Positions 6,158 to 12,914 of a stretch of DNA of 25,402 bases are shown here, one piece after another. This DNA is from a bacterium (GTDB lineage Bacteria; Zixibacteria; MSB-5A5; GN15; FEB-12): positions 1 through 25,402 of the forward strand of contig DAOWIM010000295.1 of the NCBI GenBank assembly GCA_030640905.1. The letters are read 5' to 3'. Positions within the stretch are counted from its first letter, which is position 1. Every line of letters begins with the position of its first letter. The notes under the pieces are model-generated. The model made no database searches. It was not told the origin of the DNA and saw nothing but the letters and a program-made list of their open reading frames with translations. The translations under genes and the position numbers were made by a program.

Positions 6158-7126
6158 ATGAAGTTTTTTCGATTCATAGCTGTAGTCTCGGCATTGCTTA
6201 TCCTCTCTTGCGGGTTGGTGGTAGGGACAGAGCGTCCGGAGGTAACGCGCAGGCATTTTGTCTATCATTTTGATAATTCGACTTACATAGATTTTGCTGA
6301 TTCGGTGCTCAACGATGTGCGTAGTAAGTTGATTGAGCTTCTCGGAGATACTATGAGCTATCGCCCAGCGGTTTATCTCCTTGATAGCAGAGAGGCATTC
6401 GCCCGAGTGGTACATGGTTCTTTCCCCGACTGGGGAGCAGCAGCAGCGTTGCCTGAAGGCGGGCTTATGGCGATCAAGAATCCGGATCACCATAATATCC
6501 ACAAACCGCTGGAAATGCTGTTGAAGCACGAGTATTCTCATCTGGCGTTGGCCGATGCTCTCGGTGATTATCGGGCACCACGGTGGTTTGACGAGGGGCT
6601 GGCCATGCTTGTTTCGATGGAGTGGGGATGGTCGGATAATCTCGCCATAAGTAAGGCTGCAGTTTTTGGCGAGTTCATCCCGCTTTCGGATATTGGAGAC
6701 GTAAATTCCTTTGGCCGCAGCAAGTCACATGTGGCTTATGCTCAGTCCTATCTCGCTGTGTTCTACATTCTTGAGGAGTACGGCCCGGAGAGTCTGACTA
6801 TCTTTCTTGACGTAACAGCGCGCGGGGGCTTAATTGATGAGGCTCTGGTAGCAGCTACCGGTTCCAATAGTGTAGGATTTGAAAACGAGTTTAGACAATA
6901 CTTAGGGCGACGGTTTAACGCCCTGACACTTTTTCAGGATACTATGTATTTTTGGTTAGCCCTGGCTCTGATTGTAATTATCGGTGCCATTCTACAGTTT
7001 AAGCGACGGGCGCGGTATTACCGTCGGTGGGAAGAGGACGAAAAACTGCACTCGACCGATTTCGACTACGGCAACCCGGACGACCCCGAACAGATCGACG
7101 ATGAAGACAAGCCATGGCAAAACTGA
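6158..7126 (+). CDS. Membrane-anchored HExxH (gluzincin, peptidase MA-like) metalloprotease
   Basis: This is a predicted envelope zinc peptidase of 322 residues; the substrate is unknown. The N-terminus MKFFRFIAVVSALLILSC is an export signal, with a possible lipobox ending at the Cys (the Leu at -2 is not ideal). The zinc motif HEYSH is at residues 124-128, and the third ligand is probably E146 in the segment WFDEGLAMLV, the usual spacing for peptidase MA-like proteins. A single transmembrane helix (about 265-283, WLALALIVIIGAILQF) is followed by basic residues and a short acidic tail, so the catalytic domain should face the periplasm. I chose the ATG at 6158 because the longer frame back to 6017 reads through the repeat elements. 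The 3' end overlaps the acyltransferase gene by 13 bases, so the two are co-translated. Confidence 0.8.
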   Translation: MKFFRFIAVVSALLILSCGLVVGTERPEVTRRHFVYHFDNSTYIDFADSVLNDVRSKLIELLGDTMSYRPAVYLLDSREAFARVVHGSFPDWGAAAALPEGGLMAIKNPDHHNIHKPLEMLLKHEYSHLALADALGDYRAPRWFDEGLAMLVSMEWGWSDNLAISKAAVFGEFIPLSDIGDVNSFGRSKSHVAYAQSYLAVFYILEEYGPESLTIFLDVTARGGLIDEALVAATGSNSVGFENEFRQYLGRRFNALTLFQDTMYFWLALALIVIIGAILQFKRRARYYRRWEEDEKLHSTDFDYGNPDDPEQIDDEDKPWQN

Positions 7127-7989
7127 GCCACTACATTGAATACCTGGCGGTTCTTTCCGGCACTCGGTTGGCACAACTGCTGTCAGCCAGGATGGCTGAC
7201 CGTCTGGGTGCGGGGTTGGGGTCGATAGCTCACACGCTGGCGACTTCGCGCCGACGGATAGCGATCGACAATCTACAGCAAGCTCTGGGTGACCAACTCT
7301 CCGAAGCTGACATCGCCCGGATCACCAAAGAGGTTTTCTGCAACATTGCCCGCACGACAGTCGAGTTTGCGCGTTTCAAGAACACCGGTATTGAGGGTGC
7401 CCGCCGGATTACGTTTGGTGATGGCAAACCTTTGCAGCAGGCTGCCGCGGAGGGTAAAGGAGTGGTTTGTGTTACCGCTCATTTTGGTAACTGGGAGCTT
7501 CTGGGCTGTTGGGTGGCGACGCTGGGGTATCCGACCGATTTTCTGGTTGGAACTCAGCACAATAAGATGGTCGACCAAATGCTGATCGGCTTCAGAAAAG
7601 AAATGGGCGTCGGCATAATCCCACTGAAGAGTAGCCTGCGTGGTGTTTTCAAGGCGCTCCGGGCCGGACACATTGTTGGTCTGGTTGCCGACCAGCATGA
7701 CCCTACCGGTGGTCTGGTGATTGATTTCCTTGGTCGCAAAGCGACCGCATCGCGAGGGCCAGCCCTCTTTGCGGCTCGGGCCGGGGTTCCTCTGGCACCG
7801 ATACTGCTCCGTCGAGAGCGATATGATCGCCACACAGTCATCGTCGGGGACCTGATCTACTCGCCGGAATCGGGTGACGATGAGGCCGATGTGCGCCAGA
7901 TGACGATCGCCTACACTCGATTTTTCGAGAACTGGATTCGGCAGTACCCCGATCAGTGGATGTGGACGCATCGGCGTTGGAAATTGTAG
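7114..7989 (+). CDS. Lipid A late acyltransferase, LpxL/HtrB family
   Basis: The family transfers a secondary acyl chain to the lipid A precursor at the inner membrane. The 291-residue protein carries the acyltransferase motif HFGNWE, with H123 and E128 as the H-x4-E/D pair. A KSSLRGVFKALRAG segment and then VGLVADQHDPTGG follow, and the ending PDQWMWTHRRWK is diagnostic for the LpxL/LpxM family. Length is normal. The start lies 13 bases inside the peptidase gene and the downstream gene is a heptosyltransferase, which fits an LPS gene group. Which acyl position is modified cannot be told. Confidence 0.92.
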   Translation: MAKLSHYIEYLAVLSGTRLAQLLSARMADRLGAGLGSIAHTLATSRRRIAIDNLQQALGDQLSEADIARITKEVFCNIARTTVEFARFKNTGIEGARRITFGDGKPLQQAAAEGKGVVCVTAHFGNWELLGCWVATLGYPTDFLVGTQHNKMVDQMLIGFRKEMGVGIIPLKSSLRGVFKALRAGHIVGLVADQHDPTGGLVIDFLGRKATASRGPALFAARAGVPLAPILLRRERYDRHTVIVGDLIYSPESGDDEADVRQMTIAYTRFFENWIRQYPDQWMWTHRRWKL

Positions 7990-8077
7990 TACTACCGGGC
8001 AATCTGACCACAAGACGGCAGCAAATATTCAATTATCTAATTGACACTGCAGCATCGGCGTGCAAGGTTAACCTGAG

Positions 8078-9109
8078 ATGTCCATCAGTATAGTCATTCG
8101 CACTCCTAATCATCTGGGCGATTGTGTCATGGCCCTGCCGATGATCAACGAAACCGGAGAGGCCTATCCCGGCTCTTCGGTGAGTGTTCTGGTCCCCGAA
8201 AACCTGGCCTGTCTCTATGAAAACAACGCTGCTGTCGACAATATCCTGCCGATTCCCTCCGGTCATGTTCACGGCACGCTGGCTGTTTTTCGGATAAAAG
8301 AGATATTAGCGCCGCACCAGTTTGATATTGGCTATGTGTTGCCGCCATCGTTTGGAGCAGCGGCGGGATTCAAGCTGGCCGGTGTTAGGCGGAGAATCGG
8401 ATATATTGCTGATGGTCGTCGGCTCCTCCTCTCCAGTCCGCTACCGCTACCGGCACCACTAAGTTCGACGCATCGGAGTGAACTTTATTTTGATCTTCTC
8501 AGACGAGGCTCCGGGCAGGATTTGGAATACTCCAAGCCAAAACTCTTTTTGCACGATGACGACACAAATGCCGCAACCGAGATTCTCGCCAGTTTTGGGA
8601 TATCTATAGAAACGCCGTTTGCGGTGATCGCCTTTCGTGCGGTGGCCGAATCGCGGCGCTGGGGGGTGGCTAATTATGTGGAGCTTTGCAAGGAATTGAT
8701 CCGAGACAAAGGATTCTCTATAGTGCTGATCGGGTCAGCCGATGATTTTCGCGAGGGTGAAGAGATCGCATCGGTAGCCGGAACCGGTGGAGTAGCCAAT
8801 CTGGCCGGCAAGACGAACCTTCGCGAGACAGCGGCTGTTATTTCCCGGGCAGAGGTTTTTATAGGCAACGATTCCGGCCCGGCCCATCTGGCCGCTGCGG
8901 TGGGAGCCCCGTTGGTGGTTCTCTCTGGGGCTGATGATCCTAAAGTGACCTCACCGATATCCTCTCGCAAACGGCTGGTCCGATGCGAGCAGCTTGATTG
9001 TCTCGGCTGTGTGAAGAATGTCTGCCCGCTGAAGGGCGAAGATCAGATGGCGTGTATGAAGTCAATTACGGCCAAATCAGTCGTCGAGCAGATTGGGCTT
9101 CTACTCTGA
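8078..9109 (+). CDS. ADP-heptose:LPS heptosyltransferase-like glycosyltransferase (GT9)
   Basis: The 343-residue protein is a GT9 member that probably adds heptose to the LPS inner core. The N-terminus ISIVIRTPNHLGDCVMALP is the classic RfaF/WaaF start with the GD pair. The C-terminal domain has the nucleotide-sugar site, a NLAGKTNLRETAAVI segment and IGNDSGPAHLAAAVG, followed by a typical C-x5-C-x2-C-x4-C cluster near residues 306-321. The usual GAxxGPAKRWP segment is changed to FRAVAESRRWG, so the donor or acceptor may differ. It is 88 bases after the acyltransferase gene; AAGG at 8064-8067 is a weak ribosome binding site. waaF is the likely label, but other GT9 sugars are possible. Confidence 0.85.
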   Translation: MSISIVIRTPNHLGDCVMALPMINETGEAYPGSSVSVLVPENLACLYENNAAVDNILPIPSGHVHGTLAVFRIKEILAPHQFDIGYVLPPSFGAAAGFKLAGVRRRIGYIADGRRLLLSSPLPLPAPLSSTHRSELYFDLLRRGSGQDLEYSKPKLFLHDDDTNAATEILASFGISIETPFAVIAFRAVAESRRWGVANYVELCKELIRDKGFSIVLIGSADDFREGEEIASVAGTGGVANLAGKTNLRETAAVISRAEVFIGNDSGPAHLAAAVGAPLVVLSGADDPKVTSPISSRKRLVRCEQLDCLGCVKNVCPLKGEDQMACMKSITAKSVVEQIGLLL

Positions 9110-9166
9110 TCTGACAGCCGAGCTATTTCGGTGCGTGAAGGCTATTTCTGGGAGCTGGTGAGCGAG

Positions 9167-9182
9167 TGGCGCAATTGTTGCG
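9167..9182 (+). promoter_or_regulatory. Sigma-54 (-24/-12) promoter candidate
   Basis: TGGCGC-AATTG-TTGCG fits the sigma-54 consensus TGGCAC-N5-TTGCW except at two positions and keeps the required GG-N10-GC spacing. It lies about 175 bases before the small exported protein, and a sigma-54 activator gene follows that. The same bases form a hairpin, GGCGCAA-TTG-TTGCGCC (9168-9184), without a T-run, so the match is partly palindromic and the minus strand also has GG-N10-GC. A separate TTGACA at 9199-9204 has only a poor -10 partner. The rest of 9110-9340 has a small inverted repeat, AGGCG-TTG-CGCCT (about 9258-9270), and nothing else. Confidence 0.45.
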
Positions 9183-9356
9183 CCGCGTAAGATATTGCTT
9201 GACAAACGGATGGCTGGTTTGTAGTTTCTAATAGGCAAGGTCTGCGCAATATCTGCTAAGGCGTTGCGCCTGACTACGCTTCATTTGGTGTATGCATTGG
9301 AAATAGTGAATTGATTGGCCCTGTTTGGCCAGAATTATTATGAAGGAGGATTGGCT

Positions 9357-9695
9357 ATGAGAACTGCAAAACCTTTTATCTTTTTGCTGTTTATTTCTTT
9401 GGTCCTGGCTGTATTTGCCTCAGCGCCAGTGTTTTCAGGGGAAAACCCCTGGGACGCTGACAGGGGTGATCCCGGCGGGCTTGGTGACACTGTTATCGGT
9501 AGCAATGACGGTGATTTGCGCGATATGTTCGCGTCAGATCCGGGTGGTGACAAAAATTGGGTGGGAGATATTACCCTGAGCCTTTCCTTGCGTCTGACAT
9601 TTTGGATGTTGGATGTAGCGCAGGAGTGTCACAATGTGAACAATGCCCAGATGGTGAAGGCTGGTTTGTCGGTTGACCGTGTAGACGTCGACTAG
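9357..9695 (+). CDS. Small exported protein of unknown function
   Basis: I do not recognise this 112-residue protein. The start ATG at 9357 has a near-perfect ribosome binding site, AAGGAGGA (9343-9350), 6 bases upstream, which suggests strong translation. Residues 1-28 form a clear signal peptide (KPFIFLLFISLVLAVFASAP) with cleavage likely near VFSG. The mature part is acidic and rich in G, D and N (PWDADRGDPGG and similar), followed by a short region DITLSLSLRLTFWMLDVAQ that could be a beta strand pair or amphipathic helix. It contains one cysteine. It sits between a sigma-54 promoter candidate and the gene for a sigma-54 activator, 55 bases ahead of that gene, so it may be co-transcribed with it or be its target. 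Confidence 0.75.
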   Translation: MRTAKPFIFLLFISLVLAVFASAPVFSGENPWDADRGDPGGLGDTVIGSNDGDLRDMFASDPGGDKNWVGDITLSLSLRLTFWMLDVAQECHNVNNAQMVKAGLSVDRVDVD

Positions 9696-9750
9696 GTACG
9701 AACCGTAACCGCCTCCACGCTGTTCAGAAACCAGCTAAAGAGAAAGAACT

Positions 9751-12681
9751 ATGCTCTATACCTCACCAAAGGTAAGTTTTGATCACCGCCTGCTTGCTAT
9801 TGAGGAACAATTTCGACAAAGAAGGTATCAGGTCGCTATATCTGAACTTTCCGAGTTGTCCGAAAGCGAGTTTGGATCGCGGGGCCATGACAATGGTCTC
9901 TACCATTCCCTCAGATCGGAAGCGTCGTTTTTCCAGACCAATTATCGCCAGGCTTTGGAGTTTGGACTTAAAGCTGCCCGCTATCTCGCCGACTTACCGT
10001 TAAACCGGCAATACGGTCGTGTCCAGTGGGTGCTCTCCAAGGCATATTCGGCAATGGGAGACCTGAGGAATGCTGATATTAGAGCGCGAGATGCTCTGGC
10101 TGCATTCCGGCGGGCTTCTGATTCCTTGGGCCAGATAGACGCTCTCAACGAGTTGGCTCGTATCGCTTTCATTCGAAACGACTACAAGGATGCGGTCGCT
10201 TTTCTTGAGGAAGCGTTACCGATGGTCGGCAAGGATGAGCGCAAGCGGACTCAGTTAATCGGTAATTTGGGCCGTATTCGAATTCAGACTGGGGAGTGGG
10301 CGATCTCGGAGCAGGAACTGGGCGAGGCTATTGAAAAAGCTGCCGCTCAGGGTGAGGAGATGTCTTTGGTGGCGAATTATCTATCGCTGGGTAAGTTGCA
10401 TATCCGTCGTCGTCAGTTCACACTGGCAGGACATCGACTCGATGATGCCCTTGAGATAATCAGTCGTCTTAGCCTGAAGAGAGAAAAAATTATATATCTG
10501 GAGTTTGCCGGCGATCTGGCGTTCCAGAAGGGCGATGCCTTCAAGGCAAAATCTCATTTCAGCGATGCTTATCAACGCGGAATGGCGCTGGCACCGGACT
10601 CGGCACTGGTTTCCCAGTCGGGTCGTCGGTTGGCCGAGGCAGAGTTGGTGCTGGACAATATCGACGATGCGATGAAGTACGGTCAGAAAGCGCTCGAAGT
10701 GGCTTTGATGCTCGGAGAAAAAGGCGAAATTGGGTTGGCCAAGCGGGTGATAGCTCAGGTCTTTGCTGCCAGGGGCGACTTTGTTGAAGCTCTGGATGCG
10801 ATTCGTGATGCTGTAGAGATACTTCGTAACGAAGGAGACCCGTACCATATTGCTCGTGCTCTGATGGCTATGGCTGAGATCAAGGCTCTTGAACGGTCCG
10901 AGAGGTCGGAGAAAATTTTGCTTCTGTACGATGAAGCGTATCGGATTTTCAAGAAGCTGAAGCTTGACTACTGGATGGCAGAGACTGAGTATCAGGCTGG
11001 CGTTCTCTCGTGTCAGCACGGAAATCTGTCGCGTGGTTTCAAACGACTCAATCGCGCCGAAAAAGTGTTTGCTGGTCTTAACGACAAAGTCAAAGTGCGG
11101 GCAGTCAATAAGTTCCTCAAATCTCTCTCCGAACAGGCCGTCGCTTTGTCGGTATCTTCCGAGAACGAGTTTAAGGCCTTTGGCAATCTGATCACACCGG
11201 CAGAATACTCTGACATCAAGTCGAATAGTGCTGAGGAAATCCTCAATGTTCTTTTAAGACGTACCGGAGCTGATCGAGCAATTATCTACTCTCCCGAATT
11301 TGAGGACCTTCCGGTCGTGTCGTCTGTCTCGTTGACGTCTCAGCAGGTACGCCGGTTTGCCGATGGGTTTGGCCAGCTTCTTGGTGAGGAAGTATCAAAG
11401 AAAAAACCGACTCTCATTCTGGACTGTCGGCGTGATCCATACATAAACGAGTTGTTTGCCGATTCTCCTGATGTGGTTGCCAGTGTTATGGTGGTCCCGA
11501 TTCGCATGAGTGATGAGACTACCAGCTACCTGTATGCAGAGAAACTTTCCAAGGACAACTCGCTGAATCCGTTTAGTCAGACAGAATTGAATTTCGCGGT
11601 TGGTTTCTCCGATCTGGTGGCCTTCAAGTGGGCCGAGGTCCAGAAGAACCGATTGTTGGAGGACAACCTTCGCCTCAAGAGGGAGCTGCAGGAGAGCGCG
11701 GCTTTTCCGAACATGATCACGCGCGACGATGCGATGCTGGATGTTCTGGCGCAGGTGCGTCAGGTTGTCAACTCCAGCATCTCGCTGTCGATTGAGGGTG
11801 AGACCGGCACCGGCAAAGATCTGCTGGCCAGGGCGATTCATTACAATTCTGACCGTCGCGACAAACGTTTCATCTCGGTCAACTGCGCGGCGTTACCGGA
11901 GCCGCTTCTGGAATCAGAACTCTTTGGTTACAGGCGAGGCGCATTCACCGGCGCCGATCGTGATAAGGTAGGGTTGTTTGAGGAAGCTGACGGCGGCACG
12001 TTTTTCCTTGATGAAATCGCCGATATGCCTCTGAGTATTCAGGCGAACCTTCTCCGTGTCCTGGAAAACAAAGAGATAGTACGGCTCGGAGATACTGTCT
12101 CCATAACTGTCGATGTGCGAATTGTCTCGGCCACAAATAGAGACCTTAAGGAGGCCATGAATGAGGGACAGTTCCGTCAAGACCTTTACTATCGTCTTAC
12201 TGCGCTGACATTCAGGCTACCGGCGCTACGTGAGCGGCGCAGTGACATTCCACTCCTGATTCAACATTTCCTGCGCGATAGCTCCAAAACATTGTCGCCT
12301 GAAGTTATGAAGTTCCTGGTAGCTTATGACTGGCCGGGGAATGTCCGCGAGTTGGAAAACGAAGTCAAGAAACTGGTGTTGCTCTCTGGAGATAGCGAAG
12401 AAATCGGTGTTGAGGCAATTTCCAGCAAGTTTGGGCGCGTCGATGACCAAAGCCCGGTGCAGCCAACTGCTCAGTATGACGAGGAGATGGTCTTTGATCC
12501 CGACTACTCTCTATATGATTTCCTGGCTGGACATGAGAAGAGATTTATCGTCAAGGCTCTTCAGGAAAAGCTGGGAGTGAAGAAACATGCTGCCGCGCTG
12601 CTCAATATTCCAGAGTCGACATTGCGGTTGAAGATCAAGCAGTACGACATTGATATCAACCAGATCAGGCCATCTCATTAA
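9751..12681 (+). CDS. Sigma-54-dependent activator with TPR and GAF sensor regions
   Basis: This 976-residue enhancer-binding protein should remodel the sigma-54 RNA polymerase holoenzyme with ATP. Residues about 10-460 are tetratricopeptide-like helical repeats, and 490-650 form a GAF-like sensor. A short linker helix (RLLEDNLRLKREL) leads to the AAA+ domain, with Walker A GETGTGK (683-689), the sigma-54 contact loop GAFTGA (730-735), Walker B FFLDE (751-755) and an arginine-finger region, then PGNVRELENEVK. The C-terminus has a Fis-type helix-turn-helix (about 943-965, HAAALLNIPESTLRLKIKQY). No receiver domain is present, so it probably senses through TPR-mediated protein contacts or a GAF ligand. 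The signal is unknown. The leader has AAAGAGAAAGA as a ribosome binding site, and a terminator follows. Confidence 0.93.
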   Translation: MLYTSPKVSFDHRLLAIEEQFRQRRYQVAISELSELSESEFGSRGHDNGLYHSLRSEASFFQTNYRQALEFGLKAARYLADLPLNRQYGRVQWVLSKAYSAMGDLRNADIRARDALAAFRRASDSLGQIDALNELARIAFIRNDYKDAVAFLEEALPMVGKDERKRTQLIGNLGRIRIQTGEWAISEQELGEAIEKAAAQGEEMSLVANYLSLGKLHIRRRQFTLAGHRLDDALEIISRLSLKREKIIYLEFAGDLAFQKGDAFKAKSHFSDAYQRGMALAPDSALVSQSGRRLAEAELVLDNIDDAMKYGQKALEVALMLGEKGEIGLAKRVIAQVFAARGDFVEALDAIRDAVEILRNEGDPYHIARALMAMAEIKALERSERSEKILLLYDEAYRIFKKLKLDYWMAETEYQAGVLSCQHGNLSRGFKRLNRAEKVFAGLNDKVKVRAVNKFLKSLSEQAVALSVSSENEFKAFGNLITPAEYSDIKSNSAEEILNVLLRRTGADRAIIYSPEFEDLPVVSSVSLTSQQVRRFADGFGQLLGEEVSKKKPTLILDCRRDPYINELFADSPDVVASVMVVPIRMSDETTSYLYAEKLSKDNSLNPFSQTELNFAVGFSDLVAFKWAEVQKNRLLEDNLRLKRELQESAAFPNMITRDDAMLDVLAQVRQVVNSSISLSIEGETGTGKDLLARAIHYNSDRRDKRFISVNCAALPEPLLESELFGYRRGAFTGADRDKVGLFEEADGGTFFLDEIADMPLSIQANLLRVLENKEIVRLGDTVSITVDVRIVSATNRDLKEAMNEGQFRQDLYYRLTALTFRLPALRERRSDIPLLIQHFLRDSSKTLSPEVMKFLVAYDWPGNVRELENEVKKLVLLSGDSEEIGVEAISSKFGRVDDQSPVQPTAQYDEEMVFDPDYSLYDFLAGHEKRFIVKALQEKLGVKKHAAALLNIPESTLRLKIKQYDIDINQIRPSH

Positions 12682-12723
12682 GATATTCAGGCCCTGAAGT
12701 CAACATCAGTAGTATAGATTGAT

Positions 12724-12753
12724 AACCGTGGGCGCTTGCGCCTGCGGTTTTTT
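12724..12753 (+). terminator. Rho-independent terminator after the sigma-54 activator
   Basis: AACCG (12724-12728) pairs with CGGTT (12745-12749), and GGCG (12731-12734) pairs with CGCC (12739-12742) around the loop CTTG, with a TG/TG internal bulge. A run of six T follows (12748-12753). The rest of the gap to 12914 contains a TTGACA (12795-12800) without a good -10, and GTCTGCGCAA at 12808-12817, a word also present at 9240-9249. Confidence 0.75.
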
Positions 12754-12914
12754 CTTGCGTGACTTTCCGGGTCGGCCTGTTATTTGGCGAGTTGTTGACA
12801 CAATGCCGTCTGCGCAAGGAAGAAAAAGTTGAACGGGTAGCCAGCAGCAGGCGTCATTTACAGTGAATTAGTGCAGGAGCGGGTATTTTGCAGAAGCGTG
12901 TTGTTGGGAGAATT

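Noticed and set aside
9168..9184. Hairpin GGCGCAA-TTG-TTGCGCC as terminator of the heptosyltransferase gene
   Set aside because: No T-run follows; the sequence is better explained as a promoter-type or operator-type site.
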